Origin: Georgenia faecalis
Lineage (GTDB): Bacteria; Actinomycetota; Actinomycetes; Actinomycetales; Actinomycetaceae
Length of the DNA stretch: 64,000 nt
Direction: 5' to 3'
Assembly: GCF_003710105.1 (NCBI RefSeq)
Contig: NZ_CP033325.1
Location: forward strand, 3,348,001-3,412,000
The translations under genes and the position numbers were made by a program. Under the pieces are notes generated by a model. That model worked only from the letters and a program-made list of their open reading frames with translations. It did not search any database and had not been told where the DNA came from. This document shows, piece after piece, positions 35,096-43,482 of this stretch; positions within the stretch are counted from its first letter, which is position 1, and each line of letters begins with the position of its first letter.

Positions 35096-36007
35096 ATGAC
35101 GTACACATATAGCGGGAACCGCCCCGGTCACGCCGGGGTCGAGGCGCGCGGACTCGTGGTCCGCTTCGGGTCGCACCGGGTGCTCGACGGTGTGGACCTC
35201 ACCGTGCCGAGGGGCGGCGTGCTCGCGCTGCTCGGACCCAACGGGGCCGGGAAGACGACGGCGGTCCGGGTCCTCACCACCGTGCTCCGCCCCCAGGCCG
35301 GGTCCGCCCGGGTGGCGGGGGCCGACGTCGTCCGCGAGGCGGCCCGGGTCCGCGAACGGATCGGCGTGACCGGCCAGGAGGCCGCCGTCGACGGCAAGCT
35401 CACCGGCCGGGAGAACCTCCTCCTCATGGCCCGGCTGCGCGGGCTGACCGGGCGCGATGCCCGCCGCCGGGCCGACGCGCTGCTCGAGGAGCTCGACCTG
35501 GTCGAGGCGGCCGACCGGCTCGTCGAGCGGTACTCCGGCGGGATGCGACGCCGCGTCGACCTCGCCGCCAGCCTCCTCGGGGAGCCGGAGGTGCTCTTCC
35601 TCGACGAGCCCACCACCGGCCTCGACCCGCGCTCGCGGCAGACGGTGTGGGACCTCGTGCGCGCCACGGCCGCGCGCGGCACGAGCGTCCTGCTCACCAC
35701 GCAGTACCTGGAGGAGGCGGACCGGCTCGCAGACGCCGTCGCGGTGCTCGACGGCGGCCGGATCGTCGCCGAGGGGACCGCGGCGGACCTCAAGGGCACC
35801 GTCGGCGAGGCCTTCGTCGAGCTGGTGCTCGAGGACGCCTCGACGGTCCGGGTGCCCACCGACGGCAGCGTCACGGACGTGCGGCGGGTCCTCGGCGACG
35901 TCCTCGACCGGCGCCTCGACGTGGTCCGGTGGCAGGTGCGCACCCCGACCCTCGACGAGGTCTTCCTCGAGCTCACGGCCGGCGAGCGGACGGGGGCGCC
36001 CCGATGA
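35096..36007 (+). CDS. DrrA-like exporter ATPase
   Basis: 303 aa. Walker A LLGPNGAGKTTA, signature YSGGMRRRVDLAAS, Walker B VLFLDEPTTGLDPRSR and TTQYLEEADRLAD (Gln in place of the usual switch His, as in DrrA proteins) identify the daunorubicin-resistance subfamily. The C-terminus TPTLDEVFLELT is also characteristic. It overlaps the permease by four bases. Export of an amphipathic drug or lipid is likely. Confidence 0.9.
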   Translation: MTYTYSGNRPGHAGVEARGLVVRFGSHRVLDGVDLTVPRGGVLALLGPNGAGKTTAVRVLTTVLRPQAGSARVAGADVVREAARVRERIGVTGQEAAVDGKLTGRENLLLMARLRGLTGRDARRRADALLEELDLVEAADRLVERYSGGMRRRVDLAASLLGEPEVLFLDEPTTGLDPRSRQTVWDLVRATAARGTSVLLTTQYLEEADRLADAVAVLDGGRIVAEGTAADLKGTVGEAFVELVLEDASTVRVPTDGSVTDVRRVLGDVLDRRLDVVRWQVRTPTLDEVFLELTAGERTGAPR

Positions 36008-36759
36008 CCGCCGTCGACGTGGCCCGGCACACCGCCCTCCTCACCGGGCGCGGCATCCGCCGGTCCACCCGCGAGGTCGACGCCCTCCTGCTCGCCGTCG
36101 CGCTTCCGGTGCTGCTCATGGTGCTCTTCGTCGTGGTCTTCGGGGGCGCGCTCCGGCCCGACGGCAGGTACGTCGACTACGTCGTGCCGGGCGTGATCCT
36201 CCTCTGCGCGGGCTACGGCGCCGCGCAGACCGCGGTCGCCGTCGCCGGGGACATGACCGAGGGCATCGTCGACCGGCTCCGGACCATGCCGGTCGCGGCG
36301 TCGGCGGTGCTCACCGGCCACGTCGTCGCCAGCATGGCCCGCAACGCGTTGGCGATGGTCGCCGTCGTGGCCGTCGCCCTCGCCCTGGGTTTCCGGCCCT
36401 CCGCCGGCCCCCTCCAGTGGCTCGCGGCGGCCGGGATCCTCGCGCTGTTCGTCCTCGCGGTCTCGTGGGTGTCCGCGTGCCTCGGGCTGGTGGCGCGCAG
36501 CGTGGAGGCGGCGAGCGGGTTCACCTTCGCCGTGCTGTTCCTGCCGTACCTCTCCAGCGCGTTCGTCCCGACCGAGACGATGCCGCGAGCCCTGCAGGGC
36601 TTCGCGGAGCACCAGCCGATCACGCTCGTCGTCGAGGCGGTGCGCGGCCTGCTCCTCGGCACGCCCACGACGACCGCGGGTGCGGCGGTGCTGTGGTGCG
36701 CCGCGCTCGCCGCAGCCGGGGCCACCGGTGCGGCGGTGCTGTTCCGCCGCGCGCGGTGA
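36004..36759 (+). CDS. DrrB-like ABC-2 permease
   Basis: 251 aa, six predicted helices. The ABC-2 signature RLRTMPVAASAVLTGHVVASM and LPYLSSAFVPTETMP match the DrrB branch. It forms a pair with the preceding ATPase under presumed TetR control and converges on the next exporter operon with a 30-bp gap. Confidence 0.88.
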   Translation: MTAVDVARHTALLTGRGIRRSTREVDALLLAVALPVLLMVLFVVVFGGALRPDGRYVDYVVPGVILLCAGYGAAQTAVAVAGDMTEGIVDRLRTMPVAASAVLTGHVVASMARNALAMVAVVAVALALGFRPSAGPLQWLAAAGILALFVLAVSWVSACLGLVARSVEAASGFTFAVLFLPYLSSAFVPTETMPRALQGFAEHQPITLVVEAVRGLLLGTPTTTAGAAVLWCAALAAAGATGAAVLFRRAR

Positions 36760-36789
36760 CCCCGGCCGCGTGACCCGCGGGCTCCCTCC

Positions 36790-37644
36790 CTAGCCCCGTC
36801 GGGTCACTGCCTCGCGACGTCCGGCCACGAGCGCGAGCGCCCCGAGGACGACGGCGGACCCGATCACCCAGGCCAGGTGCACCCACACCGGCTGGGACGC
36901 CATCCCGACCCAGAACTCCACGTCCGCCTCCGGCATGACGGTCCGGTAGGCGAGCTGGCCGAAGTGGTAAGTGGGCAGGTACTGGGCGATGTCCCGCATG
37001 ATCTGCGGCAGGTCCCCGAGCGGGATGAAGAAGCCCGACGCGAACGACAGCGGCAGGAAGATGAGGTTGGCGACGACGGCCGCCGCCCGGGGGCGGGCGA
37101 CGAAGGCGATGGCGAACCCGAGCGTGCTGAACGCGAGGACCCCGCCGAGCAGGGTCGCCGCGAGCGCCGCCCACGACGTGACCGCCATCCCCACGCCACC
37201 GGCGAGCACGGCGAGCACGGTCATGGCGACGACGATGAGGGCGGCGAGGAGGAGCGCGTTGACCGTCTTGCCGGCGAGGTAGACCCAGGTGGGGTACGGC
37301 GTCGCCCCGAGCGTGCGCGTCCAGCCCCGGCCGCGCTCGCGGGCCACGTCCTCCCCGAAGGTGAAGATCGCCAGCGAGACGATGCCGTAGGCGCACATCG
37401 ACACGAGCATCGCCAGGCCCACCCGGGTGCCCTCGGGCAGCGGGCTGGCGGCGTTCGGCAGGCCGAACATCGCGTAGAGCAGCACGGGCACGGCGATGAC
37501 GCCGACGGCGAACTCCGGCGTGCGCATGGACGTGCGCAGCTCGGTGACGGCGGCCAGGACGGCGAGCCCGCCCGGTCCCCCGTTGCGGTGCGGGGCGCGG
37601 GGCGCGGCGGCGGGCCGCGGGGGCGAGGCGGGTCGGGTGGTCAT
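36790..37644 (-). CDS. ABC-2 type permease
   Basis: 284 aa, six predicted helices after a Pro/Arg-rich N-terminus. RGWTRTLGATPYPTWVYLAGK and LPLSFASGFFIPLGDLPQIM are the ABC-2 core. It overlaps its ATPase gene by four bases. The neighbouring divergent histidine kinase/response regulator pair suggests two-component control, as for DesK/LiaS-type systems. Confidence 0.87.
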   Translation of the reverse strand: MTTRPASPPRPAAAPRAPHRNGGPGGLAVLAAVTELRTSMRTPEFAVGVIAVPVLLYAMFGLPNAASPLPEGTRVGLAMLVSMCAYGIVSLAIFTFGEDVARERGRGWTRTLGATPYPTWVYLAGKTVNALLLAALIVVAMTVLAVLAGGVGMAVTSWAALAATLLGGVLAFSTLGFAIAFVARPRAAAVVANLIFLPLSFASGFFIPLGDLPQIMRDIAQYLPTYHFGQLAYRTVMPEADVEFWVGMASQPVWVHLAWVIGSAVVLGALALVAGRREAVTRRG

Positions 37645-38369
37645 GAGTCGTCTCCTTCGTCGACGGCGGAGGAGCTCTCCGCGACGAGGGCGAGGAAGAC
37701 CTCCTCGAGGTCCTCCCGCCCGTGGTGGGTGAGCGCGTCGGCCGTCGTGTCGGCGACGATCCGGCCGTCGGCGACGACGACGACCCGGTCGGCGACCGTG
37801 GAGGCCTCGGCGAGGTCGTGGGTGGCGAACAGGATCGTGGCGCCGTCGTGCACGCTCGCGCGCGCCTGGTCCCAGAAGGTGCGCCGGGAGGCGACGTCCA
37901 TCGCCGCCGTCGGCTCGTCGAGGACGAGCAGCTCCGGGGCCCCGACGAGGGCCATCGCGAGGAGCAGCCGCTGGCGCTCCCCGCCGGACAGGGACGTCAC
38001 CGTCCGCGAGGCGCGCTTGGTCAGCGCCGTGCGGGCGAGGACGTCGTCGGTGTCCAGCGCCTGCGGGTAGGCCCGGCCGACGAGCCGCACGACCTCCCGC
38101 ACGGTGGTCTGCTCCGGCAGGCCGGCGGACTGGAGCATGGCACCGACCCGGGTGCGGACCCGGCCGCCGGGCCGCTCCCCGAGCACCCGCACCGTGCCCG
38201 ACGTCGGGCGCACCAGCCCCAGCACCAGCTCGAACGCCGTCGTCTTCCCGGCGCCGTTGGGGCCGAGGACGGCGACGATCTCGCCGCGCTCGACGTCGAG
38301 GTCGACGCCGTCCAGGGCGCGCGCCCCGGGGTAGTCCTTGCGCACGTCGCGCATCTCGAGCACCGTCAT
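37641..38369 (-). CDS. ABC exporter ATPase
   Basis: 242 aa. Walker A LGPNGAGKTTAF, signature LSGGERQRLLLAMA, Walker B LLVLDEPTAAMD and switch ATHDLAEAS are intact. The ATG at 38369 has GGGAGGG upstream; the frame continues to 38471 but that part is unlike any ATPase. A TAGCGT box on the minus strand about 30 nt upstream could be its promoter. Confidence 0.88.
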   Translation of the reverse strand: MTVLEMRDVRKDYPGARALDGVDLDVERGEIVAVLGPNGAGKTTAFELVLGLVRPTSGTVRVLGERPGGRVRTRVGAMLQSAGLPEQTTVREVVRLVGRAYPQALDTDDVLARTALTKRASRTVTSLSGGERQRLLLAMALVGAPELLVLDEPTAAMDVASRRTFWDQARASVHDGATILFATHDLAEASTVADRVVVVADGRIVADTTADALTHHGREDLEEVFLALVAESSSAVDEGDDS

Positions 38370-38485
38370 GATGCCCTCCCTTCCGTCACCGTCGACGCTA
38401 CGAGCGCGCCCCGCCGGGCGGATGTGCCGGTGGGCACGAGCTCGGTGCATGACCAATGGCAGGGCCGCCACGGGGACGGGCCTCG

Positions 38486-38491
38486 TAGCAT
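38486..38491 (+). promoter_or_regulatory. -10 box of the histidine kinase gene (leaderless)
   Basis: TAGCAT lies 6 nt before the GTG at 38498. Confidence 0.5.
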
Positions 38492-38497
38492 CGGGGG

Positions 38498-39619
38498 GTG
38501 GCGGCCAAGACGGACGAGTTGCTCAGCGCCGGGGCGGGCCTCGTGGCCACCCTGGTCGTCGGCGTGGGTGTCGTCCTGTCGGAGACGGGCGTCGGCGGCG
38601 ACCCGACGACCGTGGGCCTCTGGTGGGCGGCCTACGGCCTCTACGTCGCCGTCTTCCTCGTGGACTCCGGCCTGCTCCGGATCCGCCGCCCGTGGCCGCC
38701 CGGCGCCTCGATGGCGGTGCTCCTCGCCTGCGGGGTGGCCGTGTGGCTCCTCGCCCCGGGTCTGGGCTGGACGCCGCTCCTCTTCGTCGTGACCGCGGCC
38801 TCGGCGGCGTTCGACCTCTCCCGGACCACGCTCGTCCTGCTCATCGCGGTGCAGACGATCGCCCTCGCCGTCGGCGGCGCCCGGGCGGGCTGGAGCACGG
38901 CGGACACGGTGCCCCTGACCGTCGCCTACGTCGCCTTCCAGGCCTTCGCGGCGGTCGTCGTCCTCGGCATCCGCCGCGAGTCCGCGGCGCGGGCGGCGGT
39001 GGCGGCGGCCCACGCGGAGCTCCGGGCGGCCACGACGCTCCTCGCCGTCTCCAGCCGCAACGCCGAGCGCCTGCGCATCGCCCGCGACCTCCACGACGTC
39101 CTCGGCCACCAGCTCACCGCCCTCGCCCTCGAGCTCGAGGTCGCCTCCCACCACGCCACCGGGGAGGCGCTCGAGCACGTCCGGCGCGCCCGGGACGTCG
39201 CCAAGGGCCTCCTCAGCGACGTCCGCGACACCGTCGGGGAGCTGCGCGACGCCCCCGTGGGCCTCGAGCCGACGCTGCGCGAGGTGGTCGAGGGGGTCCC
39301 CGGGCTCGACGTCGCGCTGGTCGTCGACGAACGGGCACCGGTCGACGAGGCCCGCCGGATCGTCGTCCTCCGGTGCGTCCAGGAGGCCCTGACGAACACG
39401 ATGCGCCACGCCTCCGCGACGCGCCTGGAGGTCGAGCTCGTCTCGGACGAGGACGGGCTCGTCCTGCGGGCTCACGACGACGGCGTCGGCGTCCGGCGCG
39501 TCGAGCCCGGCAACGGGCTCACGGGGATGTCCGAGCGGATCGAGGAGCTCGGCGGGGAGCTCACCCTGGAGTCCGCGCCGGGCCGCGGGTTCACCGTGAC
39601 GGCCAGGGTGCCGGCATGA
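38498..39619 (+). CDS. NarL-family sensor histidine kinase (DesK/LiaS-like)
   Basis: 373 aa. About five membrane helices fill the first 155 residues, with no large extracytoplasmic loop, so it likely senses the membrane itself. The phosphoacceptor is H199 in RIARDLHDVLGHQL (HisKA_3), followed by QEALTNTMRHA (N box), HDDGVG and NGLTGMSERIEELGG (G boxes). GTG start. It is coupled by a four-base overlap to its response regulator and divergent from an ABC-2 exporter it may control. Confidence 0.9.
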   Translation: MAAKTDELLSAGAGLVATLVVGVGVVLSETGVGGDPTTVGLWWAAYGLYVAVFLVDSGLLRIRRPWPPGASMAVLLACGVAVWLLAPGLGWTPLLFVVTAASAAFDLSRTTLVLLIAVQTIALAVGGARAGWSTADTVPLTVAYVAFQAFAAVVVLGIRRESAARAAVAAAHAELRAATTLLAVSSRNAERLRIARDLHDVLGHQLTALALELEVASHHATGEALEHVRRARDVAKGLLSDVRDTVGELRDAPVGLEPTLREVVEGVPGLDVALVVDERAPVDEARRIVVLRCVQEALTNTMRHASATRLEVELVSDEDGLVLRAHDDGVGVRRVEPGNGLTGMSERIEELGGELTLESAPGRGFTVTARVPA

Positions 39620-40269
39620 CGACGCGCGTGGCGGTGGTCGACGACCAGACGCTCGTCCGCCAGGGCATCCGCAGCCTCCTCGCGCTGAGCGAGCAGATCG
39701 ACGTCGTCGGGGAGGGCGAGCACGGCGACGACGCCCTCGCCCTGGTCGCGACGGGTGACGTCGACGTCCTCCTCCTCGACCTGCGCATGCCCCGGCGGGA
39801 CGGGATCGCCACCCTCGAGGCGCTCGCCGAGCGGGGCTCGCCCGTCCCCGTCCTCGTGCTCACGACGTTCGACGACGACGAGCTCGTCCTGCGGGCGCTG
39901 CGCGCCGGCGCCAAGGGGTACCTCCTCAAGGACGTCACCCTCGACCAGCTCGTCGGGGCCATCCGGACCCTCGCCGACGGGGGCACCCTCCTCCAGCCCG
40001 GCCTCACCGACCGGCTCTTCCGGGCGGTCGCCGCCCGGCCCGCGGGCGTGGCGGGCATCGAGCGGCCCGAGCCGCTGACCCCCCGCGAGCGCGACGTCCT
40101 GCGCCTGGCGGCCGCGGGCTACTCCAACACCGAGATCGCCGCCTCGCTCTACCTCGCGCCCGGCACGGTGAAGAACCACCTGTCCAGCGTGTTCGGCAAG
40201 CTCGGGGTGCGGGACCGCACCCGGGCCGTGCTGCGCGCCCTCGACCTCGGGCTCCTCGACGGGCCGTAA
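39616..40269 (+). CDS. NarL/LuxR-family response regulator
   Basis: 217 aa. Receiver domain with acidic pocket VVDDQ, phosphorylation site D55 in LLLDLRMPRRDG and the conserved Lys in KGYLLKD. The C-terminal LuxR helix-turn-helix is LTPRERDVLRLAAAGYSNTE followed by VKNHLSSVFGKLGVRDR. It works with the kinase upstream. Confidence 0.93.
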   Translation: MTTRVAVVDDQTLVRQGIRSLLALSEQIDVVGEGEHGDDALALVATGDVDVLLLDLRMPRRDGIATLEALAERGSPVPVLVLTTFDDDELVLRALRAGAKGYLLKDVTLDQLVGAIRTLADGGTLLQPGLTDRLFRAVAARPAGVAGIERPEPLTPRERDVLRLAAAGYSNTEIAASLYLAPGTVKNHLSSVFGKLGVRDRTRAVLRALDLGLLDGP

Positions 40270-40403
40270 CCGGCGACCCCCAGGAGCGGCGCCGGCGGCG
40301 GCGCGCCCAGCCGCTGGGCCCCGGTTGCGCGGCTCCGGGCGCCGGGCGCACCCTGGACGGCGCGCGCGGCGCTCACGGCCCGCCGCACCGTCGAGAGGAC
40401 CAC

Positions 40404-41105
40404 GTGACCCTGCTCCCCCGCCGTGGCCCGTCGCCCACCGCGGGCGCCCCGGCGCCCGGCGGCGTCGCCGGCCGGGCGGACCTCGGCGGCGGGTGGCGCG
40501 CCTGGCTGCTGCCCGCCGACCGCCCGGTGCGCCGCTACACGCAGCTCGTCGGCGGGATCGCCGTCCAGGGCGTGGGGACCGCCCTCGCCGTCCACGCCGT
40601 CCTGGGCAACATGCCCTGGGACGTCCTCCACGAGGGCGTCGCCCTCACCACGGGCCTGCTCTCCATCGGCGGCTGGATGATCGCCGTCGGCCTCGTCGTC
40701 CTGCTGCTGTGGCTCCCGCTGCGCGAGCGCCCGGGCGTGGGGACGGTGGTCAACACCATCACCGCCGGCCTGTGGGCGGACCTCTTCCTGCGGGTCCTGC
40801 CCGCCCCCGAGTCCGTCGGCCTCGCCGTCGTCCTCGCCCTGCTCGGGATTCTCGCCCACGGGGTGGGGACCGCGATCTACATCGGGGCCGGCCTGGGGTC
40901 GGGCCCGCGCGACGGGCTGATGACCGGCCTCGTCGACCGCTTCGGCGGGTCGGTCCGCGTGGTGCGCACCGCCCTCGAGGCGTTCGTCGTCGCCGTCGGG
41001 TGGGTCTGCGGGGGGACGATCGGGATCATGACGCTCGTCTACGCCGTCACCGTGGGCTGGGTCATCCACGCGGTGCTGCCGTACGTGCGGGTCAGCCGGG
41101 CCTGA
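40404..41105 (+). CDS. YczE/YitT-like membrane protein
   Basis: 233 aa, five to six predicted helices. PWDVLHEGVALTTGLLSIG and IGAGLGSGPRDGLMTGL are repeated half-motifs of the YczE family (PWDVLH.G and GPRDGLM). In Bacillus YczE is a membrane protein needed for antibiotic synthesis, function unknown. GTG start with GAGAGGA upstream. A LacI- or MarR-type partner is not present here. Confidence 0.8.
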   Translation: MTLLPRRGPSPTAGAPAPGGVAGRADLGGGWRAWLLPADRPVRRYTQLVGGIAVQGVGTALAVHAVLGNMPWDVLHEGVALTTGLLSIGGWMIAVGLVVLLLWLPLRERPGVGTVVNTITAGLWADLFLRVLPAPESVGLAVVLALLGILAHGVGTAIYIGAGLGSGPRDGLMTGLVDRFGGSVRVVRTALEAFVVAVGWVCGGTIGIMTLVYAVTVGWVIHAVLPYVRVSRA

Positions 41106-41107
41106 GC

Positions 41108-42019
41108 TCAGGCCGCCCGCAGCGACTCGCGCAGCCCGACCTTCCCGCCGGAGCGCAGGATCGCGTTGCCGTAGATGCGCCCCGAGAGCGCGCTGATCCC
41201 CACGATGGTCGCGACGGTGACCGCCAGGGAGAGCCCCTGCTGCCACAGGGGCACCGTCTCGAGGGCCATCCGCACCGGCAGGGCGAAGACGGTGAAGAAC
41301 GGCACCATCGACGCGACGTCCAGCCACGGGCCGTCGGGGGCGTCGAACGCGAGGAAGACGACGGCGGCGAACGGCGCGAGGGTGAGCCCGTAGGCGGGCT
41401 GGAGGACGGGGCTGAGGTCCTCCTGGCGCTCCACCCGGGCCGCGAGGCCCGCCATGAGCACGGAGAAGAGCACGACGCCGAGGACCAGGCAGAGGAGGCT
41501 GACGGGCAGGACAGCCACGGGCAGGCCGAGGCTCGGCACGGGGCTGCCGCTCGCGGCGAGCCCGCCGACGGCGGCCAGGGCGATGACGGCGAACTGGGTG
41601 AGGCCGAGCAGTGACACCGCGAGGACCTTCCCGATGAGCAGCGGCCACGGGCGGATGCACGCGAGAAGGATCTCGACGACACGGCTCGCCTTCTCGTCGA
41701 CGACGCCGGTGGCCAGGGTCGCGCCCCAGAGGGCGACGACGAGGACGATCGCGGCGCCGACGCCGAGGGTGAGGAGGAGGCCGGCCAGGCCCTCGGGCAT
41801 CCCGGTGGAACCGCCGTCGGGGCCGACGAGGAACGGCGCGGCGAACGACAGCGCGGCGAGGAACCCGGTGGAGAGGAGGAAGGCCCGGGACTGGAGGCGG
41901 GCGAGGAGCTCGCGCCGGAAGACGAGGCCGAGGGCGGCGACACCGGACAGCGGCCTGGGCCGCTCCCCTCCGCCCCGGTAGGTCAGCGACGGACGGCTGG
42001 GCCGGGTGGTGGGTGCCAT
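41108..42019 (-). CDS. ABC-2 permease, NatB-like
   Basis: 303 aa. VVDEKASRVVEILLACIRPWPLLIGK is cut here to its core EKASRVVEILLA, a strong marker of NatB-type Na+/drug ABC exporters. It is shorter than typical NatB (~400 aa): the large extracytoplasmic loop after the first helix is nearly absent (PFLVGPDGGSTGMPEG). A 1-bp gap separates it from its ATPase. Confidence 0.87.
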   Translation of the reverse strand: MAPTTRPSRPSLTYRGGGERPRPLSGVAALGLVFRRELLARLQSRAFLLSTGFLAALSFAAPFLVGPDGGSTGMPEGLAGLLLTLGVGAAIVLVVALWGATLATGVVDEKASRVVEILLACIRPWPLLIGKVLAVSLLGLTQFAVIALAAVGGLAASGSPVPSLGLPVAVLPVSLLCLVLGVVLFSVLMAGLAARVERQEDLSPVLQPAYGLTLAPFAAVVFLAFDAPDGPWLDVASMVPFFTVFALPVRMALETVPLWQQGLSLAVTVATIVGISALSGRIYGNAILRSGGKVGLRESLRAA

Positions 42020-42020
42020 G

Positions 42021-43049
42021 TCAGTGCTCCTCCTCGGAAAGGACCAGGCGGTCGTCGGGACGGCCCGGGTGGTCGGAACGGTCGTCGTCGGGACGGTCGT
42101 CGTCGGAACGGTCGTCGTCGGAACGGCCCGGGTGGTCGCCGCCGCTGCGCACGACGTCGCGGTACAGGTCGGTGAGGCTCGGGCGCCAGTGCTGGAAGTC
42201 GAGGACCTCGCCGTGGGCGAGGGCGGCGCGGAGCACGTCCTGCGGGTCCAGGTCGCCGTGCAGCCGCAGCCGGACGGCGCCGTCGCGGTCGGGCAGGCGC
42301 TCCGCCCACCCGGCCGCCGCCCCGGCGCTCGGGAGGTCGGCGACCCAGACGTCGGGGGTGGCCGTGGTCCGCACGAGCAGCTGGCTGCCCGAGGACGCGG
42401 CCAGCTCGTCGACGGATCCCTCGGCGACGATCTGCCCGTCGGCGAGGATGCCGATGCGGTCGCACAACCGCTCGACGAGGTCGAGCTGGTGGCTCGAGAA
42501 CACGACGGGCACGCCGCGGTCCGCCTCCTCCCGCAGCACGGTCGACATGACGTCGACGGCCACGGGGTCGAGGCCGGAGAAGGGCTCGTCGAGGACGAGG
42601 ACGTCGGGGTCGTGCACGAGGGCCGCGGCGAGCTGCACCCGCTGCTGGTTGCCCAGGCTCAGCGTCTCCAGCGCCTCGCCGGCCTTGTCCTCCAGGCCCA
42701 ACCGGGTGATCCAGTAGTCGCTGGCGGCCACGGCGCTGCGCCGGTCGAGGCCGTGGAGCTCGGCGAAGAAGGTGAGCTGACCCTGGACGGTCATCTTCGG
42801 GTACAGGCCCCGCTCCTCGGGCATGTACCCCACCCGGGCGCGGACGGCGTCGTCCATCGGCACGCCGCCGTAGGTGACGGTGCCGGCGTCGGCGCGCGTG
42901 ACGCCCAGCGCGATGCGCATCGCCGTCGTCTTGCCGGCACCGTTGCGCCCGACGAAGCCGTACAGCTCGCCGGCCCGCACGGTGAGCGTCAGGCCGGTGA
43001 GGACGCGGTGGCGGCCGTAGCTCTTCTCCACGGCGGTCAGGGTGAGCAT
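42021..43049 (-). CDS. ABC exporter ATPase, NatA-like, with a repetitive acidic tail
   Basis: 342 aa. Walker A GRNGAGKTTAM, a variant signature LSLGNQQRVQLA, Walker B VLVLDEPFSGLD and switch SSHQLDLVE identify the NatA group, as does GYMPEERGLYPKMTV. The last ~30 residues are an in-frame Asp/Arg/Ser repeat (SDDDR/PDDDR units) encoded by a minisatellite. The promoter, on the minus strand, is overlapped by a perfect inverted repeat, and a divergent XRE regulator follows. Confidence 0.88.
   Translation of the reverse strand: MLTLTAVEKSYGRHRVLTGLTLTVRAGELYGFVGRNGAGKTTAMRIALGVTRADAGTVTYGGVPMDDAVRARVGYMPEERGLYPKMTVQGQLTFFAELHGLDRRSAVAASDYWITRLGLEDKAGEALETLSLGNQQRVQLAAALVHDPDVLVLDEPFSGLDPVAVDVMSTVLREEADRGVPVVFSSHQLDLVERLCDRIGILADGQIVAEGSVDELAASSGSQLLVRTTATPDVWVADLPSAGAAAGWAERLPDRDGAVRLRLHGDLDPQDVLRAALAHGEVLDFQHWRPSLTDLYRDVVRSGGDHPGRSDDDRSDDDRPDDDRSDHPGRPDDRLVLSEEEH
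42054..42128. repeat. 15-bp minisatellite inside the NatA-like gene
   Basis: Units close to GTCGTCGTCGGAACG are repeated about three to four times in frame and flanked by GGCCCGGGTGGTCG at both ends. They encode the acidic tail of the ATPase; copy-number change would lengthen or shorten the tail by five residues. Confidence 0.8.
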
Positions 43050-43095
43050 CGGGGTCTCCCTCGGTTGTGGTGCATCGACGGATCGTCATCAGGCA

Positions 43096-43115
43096 ACGTT
43101 GCTTTTATACAACGT
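43096..43115. promoter_or_regulatory. Operator-like inverted repeat over the NatA-like promoter
   Basis: ACGTTG-N8-CAACGT is a perfect inverted repeat whose AT-rich centre is the -10 box of the minus-strand exporter operon. The divergent XRE protein is the obvious candidate repressor. Confidence 0.6.
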
Positions 43116-43133
43116 CCTGATCGATACGCGCAA
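43104..43133 (-). promoter_or_regulatory. Promoter of the NatAB-like operon
   Basis: On the minus strand TTGCGC (43128-43133) and TATAAA (43104-43109) are separated by 18 nt. The -10 matches five of six consensus bases, rare in this GC-rich window. About 48 nt of leader with GGGAGA precede the ATG at 43049. Confidence 0.6.
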
Positions 43134-43164
43134 GGGATCGTTCGAGATCGCAGCACCTCGTGGG

Positions 43165-43170
43165 TAGACT
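43165..43170 (+). promoter_or_regulatory. -10 box of the XRE regulator (leaderless)
   Basis: TAGACT lies 6 nt before the ATG at 43177; TTCGAG at 43141 is a weak -35 with an 18-nt spacer. Confidence 0.5.
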
Positions 43171-43176
43171 GGCCCC

Positions 43177-43482
43177 ATGCCGCGCGTCCGTGATCCCAAG
43201 CCGCTGTACAACCGGCTGCGGGTGCTCCGGGCGGACATGACCCTCTCCCGGGCCGAGCTCGCCTCCCGGGTCGGCGTCAACCCCCAGACCATCGGGGCGA
43301 TCGAGCGGGGCGACCACTCCCCGAGCCTCGCGCTGGCCCTGGACCTGTGCGAGGTCTTCGACCTGCCGGTCGAGGCGGTCTTCAGCCGCACCCCGTTCCC
43401 GCCGCTGTCGGCGGCCTACGCCGGTCGGGGGCACGCACGCCCCGCACCCACACCACAAGGAGACGACGACAGTGCCCGCTGA
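43177..43482 (+). CDS. XRE-family regulator (YozG-like)
   Basis: 101 aa. The helix-turn-helix is MTLSRAELASRVGVNPQTIG plus AIERGDHSPSLALALDLCEV, then the VFDLPVEAVFSRTPF segment seen in YozG-like regulators. The tail is Pro/Ala/His-rich. It is divergent from the NatAB-like exporter and translationally coupled to a small membrane protein (11-bp overlap), the usual YozG arrangement. Confidence 0.87.
   Translation: MPRVRDPKPLYNRLRVLRADMTLSRAELASRVGVNPQTIGAIERGDHSPSLALALDLCEVFDLPVEAVFSRTPFPPLSAAYAGRGHARPAPTPQGDDDSAR

Noticed and set aside
42021-42130. Frameshift suspected at the repetitive end of the NatA-like gene
   Set aside because: The repeat unit is 15 bp, the frame stays open and the stop lies 1 bp before the permease ATG, so the gene looks intact.
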